In this document: in pieces, positions 10,875 to 21,324 of the stretch | Layout: the number at the start of each line of letters is the position of its first letter | How positions within the stretch are numbered: the stretch's first letter is position 1 | NCBI GenBank assembly: GCA_031763025.1 | Contig: JASSKH010000001.1 | Location: 21,739,142 to 21,803,141 of the forward strand | DNA: 64,000 nucleotides | Origin: Macrocystis pyrifera | Taxonomy: Eukaryota; Sar; Phaeophyceae; Laminariales; Laminariaceae | Direction of reading: 5' to 3' | The notes under the pieces: model-generated | Databases searched by the model: none | What the model saw: only the letters and a program-made list of their open reading frames with translations | Told to the model about the DNA's origin: nothing | Made by a program: the position numbers and the translations under genes

Positions 10875-11546
10875 GCTAACCCTACGGAGAGGCGAGGCAT
10901 TTTCATTTCTCATTCTATAGTGTTGATATTTTTTATAATTCTCTGGTTTCTTGGTTCTGGTTGCTTTTCGGTAAAACCTATGTGGGGACGTAAACGTGCA
11001 ATGCTGGAGAAGAGCTGACACGGTTTTATGGCGGTAGGCGGGGTTTCGTTTGGCATGAAAATGCATTGCTAATCGCAGGTTTCCCTGTTGGGTTTGCCTC
11101 GATTCTCGCTTGAAACTAGAAATCACCGTAAAATATTAAAAACCAAACGTGCAGGGTGACCGTCGGAAGGAGGTTTGTCGTTTGTTCGCGGGCTTCAGCA
11201 ATATCGCGCATAGTGCGAGGCACCGCAATAACCGCCAAGTCGTCTATGGTACCGCCGAAAAAAGAAAACCGCTTCACCGCCGAAAAAATACCGCCGAACT
11301 GCATTACCGCCGTTTTCAAACTACCGCCCACCACCAGACTCGATTCCGCTGAAAAACGAGAAACCGCTTTACCGCCAAAAAGTATTGCATGCACTACCAC
11401 TGTTTTTGGAAACAACGCCTGCCGCCAGAGTCGATACCGCCAAAAAACGAAAACCGCCTACTGCCAAAAAAAATACCGTCGAATGACCAACACCGCCCCG
11501 CCTGTGTTCGCCAAACAAATCGTTCAGCGTTACCCAGGACCACCTT

Positions 11547-12525
11547 GAAAAGTTTACGATGCAATTGATATGAGTTAAGATTGAAATGCCTGGTGAAACA
11601 AAGAAGAGAGCTCGTACACGAGATCATGCTCACACAGTTCGACAAGCACAACAATCTCAAACGGGAAGCGCGCGACCTTCGCTGACCAGTGAACTACCTG
11701 ATTAAGAACAAAACCCGTGAGACATCATAATAAAGCATGCATTTCATTCTACTGTCTGACCTGTGTGGGCTTCCGGAGACCACAAATCGGAGGGGTCGGT
11801 CAGGCGGGTGACTCACGAGCGTGTAGACACCGTTCCAAGCGTTTAGGGAGAGTGTTCCGTGCGTTCAGAGCGTTTCGTGCCAGGAATTCACGAGTTCTCG
11901 GTTCACAATCACAAGTTCTCAGTTTTGGTTGAACCGTGCTTTCCAGTGATCGACTGATACCCCACCCATGCAACAGCAACCTCCATCCGAGCCCACGCAC
12001 GTTTAATCGATCCCCTTCTATGATATCCTTCGGGGGTACTACAACTCCAGGTCTACAAATACAATTTGGTCAGTAGTGGACAAACTTTGATAGTAGATCT
12101 TCGGTAGCTAATTAGGCACTCTGATTGGCTAGGGGTATGTTCTACGCGGCTTAATCAAATTTCGAGTCTTTCCCAGCGACAGCATCCGGAGTCATCCCGA
12201 GTCAACCTCGAGTCTTCCCAAGCTCAGCATCCACGCCGGCCGAGCCAACCTAGAGTCTTAACAAGCACAGCATCCCAGCAGTGACCACTGGCATCGGAGG
12301 TTCGGCTTCAGGCGTATAACACAAAACCCCCATAAAGATCTACTATCAAGGTCTGTCCACCCCTCGCATAACCGTGGTGGCAGTTTCAACCCTTCGAAGC
12401 CTCTGTCTTCCCAGTTCATTCAACTGCACCAGTCATCAACTCTACGACCCTCTTGCCATCTCGCATGCCAACCATTCATACCTCTCCACAAACCCCATAT
12501 TTCCTCCGTTCAATATTCCACATGC
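11547..12525. other. Spacer with one repeat fragment
   Basis: 12370-12510 is an inverted copy of the repeat at 8430-8570 (ctttcgaag-type, ttgccatctcgcatgcc, cctctccacaaaccc). The remainder, including 12170-12250 with related gagtc/ccagc words, has no recognised gene. Confidence 0.45.
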
Positions 12526-12690
12526 ATGTGTGTTGTTAGTTTTGTGACGACAGAACTTGCATGTAACTCTCTTGAAGGATCGGCAGATCGGCACAAACAC
12601 TGGTTGTGCTGGCTGTCGACGGGCAGAACGAATGCTGGATGTAATCGGGTAGAAAGAGCGAAACACACGCACTTGAAAAAATATGTAACC
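12526..12690 (+). repeat. Tail-sharing repeat (family B) 3' end
   Basis: gttttgtgacgacagaacttg, gatcggcac, aaacactggttgtgctgg, gtcgacgggcagaac and cgggtagaaagagcg followed by aaacacacgc. Same order as the copies at 3296-3475 and 19740-20006, with a short internal duplication. Confidence 0.65.
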
Positions 12691-13362
12691 GTACGAGTAG
12701 TATTAATAGGTATTGTTAATAATAAAAAGTGTTCTCCAAATTCCCACCCACATGTTGTTTTGGTTGATGATGTTGCTGATATCTTCGTGTGGCGTGGTGT
12801 TCGTGGAACCTGTGGAGTTCGAGGGGTTGCTCCAGCGGTTCTTGTGGTAGATCCCGGACGGCTTAAACAATTAACTCACGATTTCGAGAAGAAGGTGGTT
12901 GGTGTGACGTGGCGCTGACGACGTAAATGATGTGGGTGCGGTGTGCAGCGTGCACGCGTGTGCAGTGCTTCGGAGCGCCGTGTGCTTCATTTTATTTGCT
13001 CAACGCAAATCTGCATCACACTGCAGCAGCAGAGCCGTATAAATAAAGACGCGTGTGTACACTTTCGAAACATTTTTTGTCGATGTTTTGGTGTTGACTT
13101 TCTTTTTAATTTGGATACCTTGTACGGCTGCTGTACGAGGTACATCACGGATACAACAGCAGTACAGTACTGCTGTAGTACTTTGACCTTCTATACCGCA
13201 GTAGTATGTGTTCACCAGGTTCCTTCCTTCTATACCGCAGTAGTATGTGTTTACCAGGTTCCTTTGGGCGGAGATACATTTTATATTGCAATTCGAATTG
13301 CAGTTAATTGCTCCAATGAAATGCTACACAAAGCAGCAGTCGTCAACATCGAGCCTTCGAGA
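12691..13362. other. Unassigned sequence with a 39-bp duplication
   Basis: 13186-13262 carries two direct copies of a 39-base unit (cttctataccgcagtagtat and following gtgttcaccaggttc). A self-complementary tactgctgtagta motif lies at about 13168. No gene was recognised; frames here are open but compositionally unremarkable. Confidence 0.45.
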
Positions 13363-13715
13363 CCTCATCTTTTTTTGTTTTTTCTTCATCACTTTTACTT
13401 TCCAGCCAAACTCGTAGGAGGTTACCCTCGACGATCTTCTGGACAAGCCGTGGTCACAGGTAGGTGTCGTTCCTTCTCCCCCCCGGTACGTGCCTTTATT
13501 TTTTGTCGCGCATAGGGTTCAGCATTCCCACTGCTCGTCGATTTTCATCGAATGTAGCCAACTCACCCTTCCTTTCGCGCTTTCCGCTTTTCAATTTTTT
13601 ATGCAAGAAAAAGTCCCTATGAGCATGCTCTCGGTGATACTTGAACCCACGAAATTGATCTCGACAGGCACGCGGACCACCTACGAAGCCACCGGGGACG
13701 CCGGCATGATTCATC
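13363..13715 (-). mobile_element. tRNA-headed SINE, family A
   Basis: On the minus strand the head at about 13640-13715 shows a D-arm/A-box-like ggcttcgtaggtggtcc and a B-box-like gggttcaagtatc. The body runs through gcgagagcg-type words, cgatgaaaatcgacgagcag and accgggggggagaagg, and ends in an A-rich tail at 13363-13392. Equivalent copies lie at 15662-16016 and 19325-19655. The acceptor stem does not pair, so this is tRNA-derived and not a tRNA gene. Confidence 0.75.
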
Positions 13716-14098
13716 TGGGCACGTACGGATACTTGTCAGCGCTTCGTATTATTTGATATTAGTCAAACTACAAGAGGAGCGCACCACAGACTGTCTGTCA
13801 TAATGAGAGGAGAATAGTCGATATTTTCGTCACCGCAGCGCACCACAGACTGTCTGTCATAATGCTCTCGGTGATACTTGAACCCACGAAATTGATCTCG
13901 ACAGGCACGCGGACCACCTACGAAGCCACCGGGGACGCCGGCATGATTCATCTGGGCACGTACGGATACTTGTCAGCGCTTCGTATTATTTGATATTAGT
14001 CAACTACAAGAGGAGCGCACCACAGACTGTCTGTCATAATGAGAGGAGAATAGTCGATATTTTCGTCACCGCAGCGCACCACAGACTGTCTGTCATAA
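13625..14098. repeat. 237-bp tandem duplication
   Basis: 13625-13861 and 13862-14098 are almost identical, one base deleted in the second copy. Each unit contains the SINE head plus a doubled gcaccacagactgtctgtca segment. It probably arose by local unequal exchange after SINE insertion. Confidence 0.9.
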
Positions 14099-15239
14099 TG
14101 AAACCCGTGACTACTAGTATTAATAGCTGTTGTGCCTGTGACGAAGCTTTTAAAATAGTTTTTTAATGCGTTACGCGTGTCTGGGGAAAGGGGATGCCCA
14201 ACAAGTAAGTCTACACACAGCAGCAGCAGTAGTAGCATAACTCGCACACGTCATCATTTCGCTTCCTCTACCATCCAGGCGACATCGCGGAACGAATAAA
14301 GCTAAGACATAGAGCCGAAGACGAAGGTCCTCAGGAGGAGTGTGTGACAGCCAGGACACCTCCGACGTCCCTGCGTCCACCGCTCTGTAGATCACCTCCT
14401 TCTTCACCTTTAGTGCTGTCAGACCGGGTGCGGACTCTCGTCATCGCCGAGTAAAGGGCGCCTCGTTAGAAGTCCTTCTTCCGGTCCGGTTACTTCTTCT
14501 TCATTATTGATTGGTCTTCTTGCCACGAACTGCTCCATCTGCTAGCACAACCAACTACTTGCACTACTACCGACTGCAGTAGTACTACTACCTGTGTTCG
14601 AAGGCTCCCTCGCACGGTGAGCCCAAACTTTGGCCTTGGCCATACAACAGTATACCGTTGGTTTATTTTACCGGGTAGTACAAAGAAAACCCTCTCTCTC
14701 GCGTACCCTCTCTGCATGTGTGAAGAACACACACAGGGCCACACAAAGATCTCGGGACAAAAAATGAGAATGTTGTGAGAATGAATGAATGTGTTTCGGT
14801 TTAAAGATTCTCGAAAAAATATTCCACATTATTACCGGAATTATTGCCTGCACACTCCAGAACAACTTTTTCTTAATGTTTTCGAGTCTCATTATTCTCA
14901 ATTTGTTTGGTGGGATTGGACGAAGGAAGTCTGTGTGGGGTTTGTGGTCGTGTGGGGCCAGGGTCCGGTAGAGATTTCCTTGTAAATATTCACGTTCATC
15001 GAAGTATTCTCCATTCAAGAACAGGCACCTGGTTGGCTCTCCTTATCCCACCCGGACCTGATGCCATCCGGACCTGGTCCCACTCGGATGTAATCCCATT
15101 TGGCACCCTGCTCCCACCCACAACAAGGTGCACAAATATAAAAACGGTAAAGGTCTGAAACCAAATCACGACCCAAAACCGTGGGATGCAGAAAAAGAAA
15201 AACGCGTCGCAAGGGCTGACCACTCGATAGTTTAGAGAC
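14099..15239. other. No recognised feature
   Basis: Several mid-sized frames on both strands show no recognisable motif. I see no repeat copy shared with the rest of the window. Confidence 0.35.
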
Positions 15240-15460
15240 ACCCTCGACAATAGACTAACAATGATCTACTGCGAGCACAATAGACGAGGGGAAAATAGAG
15301 AAGAGGAAAACATATCGATATATATATTGCCAGCGACAATAGGCGGGAGTAACATCTATCGATATATACTGCCAAAGTCAACTGGCCGGGTAAAAATCTA
15401 TCGATACATATTGGCAGTGACAACAAACGGGGGGGGGGGGGGGGGGGGGGGGGAGGGGGT
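15240..15460. repeat. CGATA/TTGCCAGCG minisatellite ending in a long G run
   Basis: Four degenerate units carrying acaatag, ggaaaa and catcgatatata words, then an uninterrupted run of roughly 28 G residues at about 15429-15453. Confidence 0.75.
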
Positions 15461-15499
15461 GTGCTCGATAGGAGAGATGTACGCGATCTCATGCATGGC

Positions 15500-15585
15500 C
15501 GTAGTCGTATAACCATAGACCCTCGCATCCCTGCAATGCCATAGACCCTCGCATCCCTGCAATGCCGGGACGGAGCATATGTCGG
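15500..15585. repeat. Short tandem duplication shared with 52199-52265
   Basis: ccatagaccctcgcatccct is present twice in a row followed by gggacggagcat. The same words occur once at 52220-52258. Confidence 0.7.
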
Positions 15586-15661
15586 GTTTTGATCGACCAG
15601 GCAGACATCAAGCGCGAAGCGCCGTGAGGTGTCCGGCGAGTCGCATGAAGGGTGAGCTGCA

Positions 15662-15664
15662 TCC

Positions 15665-15695
<31 letters not shown>

Positions 15696-16016
15696 CATCA
15701 CTTTTACTTTCCAGCCCACTCGTATGAGGTTTTACCCTCGACGATCTTCTGGACAAGCCGTGGTCACAGGTGTCGTCCCTTCTCCCCCCCGGTACGTGCC
15801 TTTAGTTTTTATCGCGCATAGGGTTCAGCATTCCCACTGCTCGTCGATTTTCATCGAAGGTACAGCTAACTCACGCTCTCGCGCTTTCCGCTGATCAATT
15901 TTATGCAAGAAAAAATCCCTATGAGCATGCACTCGGTGAGACTCGAACTCACGAAATTGATCTTGATAGGCTCGCGGACCACCTACCAAGCCACCGGGGA
16001 CGCCGGCATGTGTAAG
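15662..16016 (-). mobile_element. tRNA-headed SINE, family A
   Basis: Minus-strand orientation: head at 15935-16016 (ggtggcttggtaggtggtcc as A-box region, gtgagttcgagtctcacc as T arm), body, then a poly(A) tail represented by about 27 T at 15668-15695. The best preserved copy in the window. Confidence 0.85.
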
Positions 16017-16550
16017 AACCGCTCGTTGTGGGGCGGACTTGCATATGGACGACAGCTTCAATGAGTTAGTTTGTTGCGTCTCCCCGAATTCGGAAAATAA
16101 ATAATTGTTTCACGTATAGAAATATTTGAAATCTCATCCTAAAGAAAAAGTCCATCCTAAACTTCTATCTTGTCCATTCATCCATTTATCTACCAGACGT
16201 TTTCTCGCTCCATTGCATATGATGCGCACATGGAATGATGGAATGAATGGGTCCCGACTCCCAGCATGGTAGCTGTTTCCGGTGTAGCCACTTCCAGAGA
16301 CAGCAATGGGAGTACTATGTAACTGCCTCTTGGGTGCCTTATCTTGAACACTACGTGATACGATCAATTTCCTTGTGCAGAGTAAAGTTGTTTACCTCGC
16401 ACAAATGATCTAACTCGACAACCAGCTGTGGGCGAGCGCCAAAAAACAAATGAAAAAAAACGGTACCCTGGATGTCTAGCTCACGTAGTGAGCGGCATGT
16501 TTTACAGTGTCGTTGCCAACCGACGCCAACCCAACCCAAACATAATACAT
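16017..16550. other. No recognised feature
   Basis: No gene or repeat recognised between the SINE and the LINE target site. Confidence 0.35.
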
Positions 16551-16572
16551 ATAATATAGGGGGGGGGGGGGA

Positions 16573-17269
16573 GGGGCGTACTCATTTGTTGCTTGCCTTA
16601 GTCATTTGACCATTGACCGCGCATCCCTTTCGAGACGGAGCACCGTTCTACTACTAATAGAGACACCTCCAACAATTGGGCGCTCATTACGTTGTTTCCA
16701 TATATTACATAGAAACTTTTTGCTAATCTTATCCCCTTCCTGATTGGCCTCCTGTGGCCACCATCTATCTCCTAGGATAGCGATCGTTTTCTCGCTGCTA
16801 TTCATTGTATCAAACTCCTCCATGTCACATTCGTCTATTTTCCTCTTCTCCTCTTCTAACACATCTCGTTCCTCCTTGTATATTTCACATTCTCCTACTA
16901 TCTGAGTTCTACTCTCTATTGCTTGCCACACGGGCACATCTGTGCGTCTACTTCCTCCTCCTCCCGGCTACTGGTGTACCTCTTTCTTCTTTCTGGCAGG
17001 TCCCGCGTCTTTCCTACCTTGAAGAATCTTACCTAAGGTGTACACATGGTCTACGCAGCTACGGTTTGGCCTAAACCCTGCTTGCCCCTCGCTTATTTTG
17101 TCTTCCTTCTCCATCATCGTTCCCATTCTATCGTTCAAAATCTTACAAAATCTTTTGCCTACTGTGTTTAGTAGCGTTATCCCTCTATAGTTCCCCGGGT
17201 CAGCCTTATCTCGAATAAATTTACTACTACTCCTTCTCTCCACCTCCTAGGTGGGTACTCGTTTTTTTC
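16573..17269 (-). pseudogene. Internally deleted LINE reverse transcriptase
   Basis: Minus strand. The upstream part (17243-16968) reads KADPGNYRGITLLNTVGKRF and EGQAGFRPNRSCVDHVYTL, the conserved N-terminal palm region of non-LTR reverse transcriptases. The downstream part (16937-16602) reads MPVWQAIESRTQIVGECEI to ILGDRWWPQEAN, typical of the extreme C-terminus of such proteins. The catalytic FADD-type block and thumb that should lie between are missing, so the copy is a deletion derivative and inactive. It differs from the LINE at 21325-22281. Direct repeats ataatatagggggggggg flank it at 16552-16572 and 17271-17290, reading as a target-site duplication. Confidence 0.85.
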
Positions 17270-17284
17270 CATAATATAGGGGGG

Positions 17285-17700
17285 GGGGGAATCTATCGAT
17301 AGATATTACCAACGACAATAATAAGTTGTGCAGCGTGTCCATCGCGGACCGCTGGCATCCGCAATGGATTGAGAAGTCTGTCTATCGCTTACCATATTGT
17401 AAGTCACAACAGATTTGGCACGGTAACAACAATAGATGGACAATGCCGACAGCAATATACGCGTCCATTGCACCATATTATATCCTATTATTGCTGCAGC
17501 GGCCATTGTCTATTGTCCAGCATCGAAAATGGCGTATTATTTACAAGGGCTTTTTTGAGATCGCAGTAATTATTCATCGAAACGCACATATTATACATGC
17601 TTCCTGTCTTATTGGCTGGCCGATCAATAGCTGAGAACACAAAACCCATTGCTGCGTGTCAAGTGGTTTCAAGATAAACTATGCACTCATTACTTGTACT
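17285..17700. repeat. Dispersed repeat, copy 2 of a pair
   Basis: Matches 6300-6845 over words such as gttgtgcagcgtgtccatcg, atccgcaatggattga, acaatagatggacaatgcc, attgctgcagcggccatt and gtgtcaagtgg, with small indels. Confidence 0.7.
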
Positions 17701-17779
17701 TCTTCTGCCGTCGCAATACATTAAATCTTGCTGTTGTCACACCATAGATACCTTGCTGTGCTCAGCAAAGTATATTGTA

Positions 17780-18180
17780 CGTGTTTCGATCGATATACAT
17801 TGCCGACTACGGTAGTAGATGATGGGCGGTGCCCACCGATGGACATTGTCGGTGACTATAGATTGAGGACGGTAACAATCGATAGGCATTGCATGCCACA
17901 ACAGATCGTGGGGAGTATCCATCGATGGCTATTGTCGGTGACAATAGATTCGGAATGTGATCATCGATCGATGACACCGCCTGCCACCACAATATATTGC
18001 GAAACACTCGGTCGATAGGCACTACCGCTGACGATAGACTGGGGATATAGTCAATCGATAGCTACTACCGACGACGACAATGTGTTGGGAAGTAGGTCAA
18101 TCGATAGCCACTACCGGCGACAATAGACTGGGGAAGTAGTAAATCGATAGACACTACCGGGGACGGCAATAGACACGTCC
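17780..18180. repeat. Minisatellite with 40-45 bp units
   Basis: About nine degenerate units with consensus words tcaatcgatagccactacc, ggcgacaatagactgggg and aagtag. Related in sequence to the CGATA/TTGCCAGCG arrays at 4905, 6300 and 15240, but more regular. No coding content. Confidence 0.75.
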
Positions 18181-18409
18181 ATTATTGCGTCATTTTCTAT
18201 TGCTATGGCAGTTGCCATTGTCTATTGGCCAAGGTCCGCCCAATCCTCCTACGTATAGAAGAGTTGGCGCGCGCGAGGGTAAAGCGTTCCGACCGGCCAC
18301 GGGCCTTGAAGATACTATAGGTTCATGTCAGACGCATATGTACGTATTATATAAGCAAGAAACGTTTTGTTCTAGGGCTATGGCTACAATCAGGTATAGC
18401 CGGCCACTT

Positions 18410-18802
18410 CGGGACCAAAACCAGTTATATACTAAAACCAAGTAAAAAACCCGCGCCACGAGCGGTTTTTCGTCCATGGAATTCCATTTAAAGAACACTG
18501 CGCCGGAACATAGTGTGTGTGGCCTCCGAAATATGAAGGGTTTAGTTTTCTTGAGGGTATCAGAGTCTAGGCCATAGAAAACAACAGAGTGGTATACGTC
18601 ATAACAACTGAAGTACATCGTTCACCAAATATATCGGGAGTCATGTCAAGCAAGGTAAAACGTGCGCTGTCATGGGTGTTGGTCCGAGTGTTCCAGACTA
18701 AAACCTAGTAGTTTGGTGTCAGTCGGGGCATTTCGACACAAAGTTGCTGTCGGTCAAGAGGTACACCCCCAAGAAGAAAAGGTGAAATCACCGTACATAA
18801 CA
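18410..18802. repeat. Dispersed repeat, pair with 29790-30300
   Basis: Shared landmarks: aaccaagtaaaaaacccgcg, ccacgagcggttttt, ggcctccgaaatatgaaggg, tcataacaactgaa, ggtgaaatcaccgtac. No gene recognised. The 18185-18409 flank shows nothing. Confidence 0.6.
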
Positions 18803-19265
18803 AGGTACCAGGCCGACTAATAGGTTGGACTTTCTTATTCTTTCTCTTTTTACTTAGTTAGTCAATAAGTGTTCCCCGGGATGCATGCTTCCCTTTTTCC
18901 TTCCCGTTTCTTCCCCCTTGCACGTCCATTTTGGCTCACGCTCGGGGTATGTGTCTGAGCTTTGACTTCCCATTTTATTTATTTATTTGGGATTCTTCTC
19001 ATTTTCATTTTCGGTTTGGTTTCTTCGTTGCTTCTCTTTCTTTCTAATGTATTTTGGTTGCTGGCGTATGTATGTATGTTGTGTCGGCCGCACCTAGTGC
19101 GAAGGCATGGTGTTACGTAGGCTATTAATGCATTACGGTGTGTTATCTCTGTGTCGTAGTCTGTGACCACAGAGCTCGTATCTTTCTAGGGTGAAGAATC
19201 AGCACGGACACTGGGCTTGCTGGATGTCGACGAGTAGAAGAACGGTTTAATGTGAAGAACACACC
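18803..19265 (+). mobile_element. Truncated LINE 3' end
   Basis: Begins aaggtaccaggccgactaat, the last codons of the LINE ORF, and runs through the 3' UTR (ctcggggtatgtgtctgagc, cggccgcacctagtgcgaag, gtaatgcatt-type words) to ttaatgtgaagaacacacc. Orientation is opposite to the four other copies in this region; about 100 bases of the UTR are missing compared with the 20747-21324 copy. Confidence 0.85.
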
Positions 19266-19324
19266 ATAAATGTATGCATAAATACGTACGTACTACCTAC
19301 ACAAGTCCAAAGCGTCATATATAT

Positions 19325-19655
19325 ATATATATTATTTTTTTTTAATTTTTCTCTTCACTTTCACTTTCAAGCCTATTTCGTAAGAAGTTTTACCCTCGAC
19401 GATCTTCTGGGCAAGCCGTGGTCACAGGTGTCTTCCCTTCTCCCCCCCGGTACGCATAGGGTTCAGCATTCCCACTGCTCGTCGATTTTCATCGAATGTA
19501 GCTAACTCACGCTCTCGCGCTTTCCGCTAATCAACCTCTTTTATTCAAGAAAAAGCCCCCACGAGCATGCACTCGGTGAGACTTGAACCCACGAGATTGA
19601 TCTTGATACGCACGCGGACCACCTACCAAGCCACCGGGGACGCCGGCATATATGT
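19325..19655 (-). mobile_element. tRNA-headed SINE, family A
   Basis: Minus orientation. Head at 19570-19650 (ggtggcttggtaggtggtcc; gtgggttcaagtctcacc). A shortened body lacks a stretch after cccggtacg, and the tail is A-rich at 19325-19345. Confidence 0.8.
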
Positions 19656-20010
19656 TTGTGTGTGTGTTCTTCACATTGAACCGTTCTTTCTACCCGTCGA
19701 CATCCAGGGCAACCAGTGTCCGTGCCGATTCTTCATTTTTTTTATTCGTTTCGTTTCGTTTCTCTCTTTCATGGAATGTTTATGTCGTGCCTGTCGTATC
19801 CAGTACGATTACATGGCATTGCATTGACCACTGTGCTTACTGCATATACGTGGCAACGTAGTATCTCTATGTGGCGTAGCTTTTTGACGACATAACTTTT
19901 ATCTCTCTGCTCGTGATAGGATTGATTGAAGAATCGGCACGGACACTGGTTGTGCTGGATGTCGACGGATAGAAGAAATGAACGGTTTAATGTGAAGAAA
20001 ACAACAACAC
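19656..20010. mobile_element. Two opposed family B tails
   Basis: 19660-19735 is the shared tail on the minus strand; 19740-20006 is a longer family B copy on the plus strand (cgtttcgtttctctctttcat, gtatccagtacgattacatgg, acgtggcaacgtagtatctc, the 3' tail). Together they look like a 345-bp inverted-repeat element, but the longer copy alone matches 22345-22595, so two separate insertions are more likely. Confidence 0.65.
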
Positions 20011-20098
20011 AAGAGATAGAAGTCCTGTGGTCACAAAGCTACGCCACAGAGATGTTACGCTGCCACGTATGTATGCAGTAAGCACGGCGCAGTAGTGT
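20011..20098 (-). mobile_element. Family B copy, 3' half, interrupted
   Basis: Minus strand: tgcttactgcatacatacgt, tctctgtggcgtagctttgt. The other half lies at 20386-20480, beyond an inserted LINE tail. Confidence 0.65.
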
Positions 20099-20385
20099 GT
20101 GTGTGTGTTCTTCACATTAAACCGTTCTTCTACTCGTCGACATCCAGCAAGCCCAGTGTCCGTGCTGATTCTTCACCCTAGAAAGATACGAGCTTTGTGG
20201 TCACAGACTACGACACAGAGATAACACACCGTAATGCATTAATAGCCTACGCAATACCATGCCTTCGCACTAGGTGCGGCCGACACCACATACACACATA
20301 CTCCAGCAACCAAAATACACCATAAGGACAACGAAGAAACCAAACCGAAAAAGAACAAGAAAAAGAAAAAGAAAAGGAGAAGAGT
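20099..20385 (-). mobile_element. Truncated LINE 3' end inserted in a family B copy
   Basis: Minus orientation, from the AAAGAAAAAGAA tract at about 20350-20385 to the terminal gtgtgtgtgtg at 20099-20110. It includes the gtgcggccgacac and cgtaatgcattaatagcc words common to all five copies. Confidence 0.85.
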
Positions 20386-20569
20386 GGGCAATGTAAAGCC
20401 GTGCTCATCTTTTACTGGATACCACAGGCACGACAAGCGCATTCATTCGCTGACACAGAGAAACGAAACGAAACAAAGAAAAACAAAACAAACAAAACAA
20501 ACAAAACAAAGAAGATTGTAAATCGAAAGGGAAAAATAAACACCAAGAAAAAAATATAAGAAACAAACT
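20386..20569 (-). mobile_element. Family B copy, 5' half, and A-rich sequence
   Basis: 20386-20480 read on the minus strand gives ttcgtttcgtttctctgtgt, gcctgtggtatccagtaa and ttgcccac, matching the start of 19740-20006. 20480-20569 is A-rich with an aacaaaacaaac repeat. Confidence 0.6.
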
Positions 20570-20745
20570 TTCGTGCCACACCAACACGCGGTTCCATTTT
20601 CTGGGGATCCAGAAGTACTTTTTCAGATTCTTGACATAAGGAAATTCACTTTTCTTTAAAAAGCGGTTTCATGGTGGACGTGAGATTCGAACTCACGACC
20701 AACGGCCCATGTTCTGCCGTCGTCGCCATTTGTTAAGGTCTTAGG
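20570..20745 (-). mobile_element. tRNA-headed SINE, family C (head truncated)
   Basis: Minus strand T arm cgtgagttcgaatctcacg (20678-20700), followed by a body ending ggatccccagaaaatgg and accgcgtgttgg. The head is cut at 20745 inside the anticodon region, where the LINE tail begins. The full form is at 31660-31895. Confidence 0.75.
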
Positions 20746-20746
20746 T

Positions 20747-21324
20747 GTGTGTGTGTTCTTCACATTAAACCGTTCTTCTACTCGTCGACATCCAGCAAGC
20801 CCAGTGTCCGTGCTGATTCTTCACCCTAGAAAGATACGAGCTAGACTACGACACAGAGAGAACACACCGTAATGCATTAATAGCCTACGCAATACCATGC
20901 CTTCGCACTAGGTGCGGCCGACACAACATACATACATACGCCAGCAACCAAAATACACCATAAAGAAAGAGAAGCAACGAAAAAACCAAACCGAAAAAGA
21001 ACAAGAAAAAGAAAAAGAAAAGGAGAAGAATCCCAAATAAATAAATAAAGTGGGAAGCCAAAGCTCAGACACATACATACTTACCCCGAGCATGAGCCAA
21101 AAGGGACGTGCAAGGGGAAAGATACGAGAAGGAAAAAGGGGACTATGCATCCCGGTGAACACTTAACTAAGTAAAAAGAGCAATAGTGAGTGGGCCAAAA
21201 TACGCTCGTCACCCACCCACTATGTAGTACTTCTTTCATAAGGATAAGAAGGGAAAAAAACCAAAATGCATACCGAACGGCCGCAGCAGTTGGCGGTACG
21301 AGTAGCAAAGAAAAGTCCAACCTA
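20747..21324 (-). mobile_element. LINE 3' UTR and CA-rich tail
   Basis: Continuous with the coding fragment upstream. From the stop codon near 21325 the minus strand reads through pyrimidine-rich sequence, gcatagtccccttttt, ccgcacctagtgcgaagg, agaatcagcacggacactgg and gtagaagaacggtttaatg to a run of AC dinucleotides at 20747-20762. This copy defines the 3' UTR whose fragments recur at 18803, 20099, 23547 and 33283. Confidence 0.85.

Larger units (their letters stand above)
10164..11546. mobile_element. TIR element rich in TACCGCC motifs
   Basis: Left end cagggtggtcctgagtaa (10164-10181) and right end ttacccaggaccacctt (11530-11546) are inverted matches with about two differences, and similarity extends into an AAAC/GTTT flank. 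Two interior stretches (10195-10570 and 11228-11500) are filled with taccgccgaaaa words. A second TIR element (10634-10874) sits inside. No transposase frame was recognised. Confidence 0.6.

Noticed and set aside
13496..16061. Minus-strand frames repeating a peptide with AGVPGG and GGPRA (13496-13714, 13763-13951, 15825-16061)
   Set aside because: They are translations of the tRNA-derived SINE head on its own strand; the repetition follows the SINE copies, not a protein family.
19656..20010. Single MITE with 85-bp inverted ends
   Set aside because: The longer half matches 22346-22595 as an element of its own, so two opposed insertions explain the inverted arrangement better.
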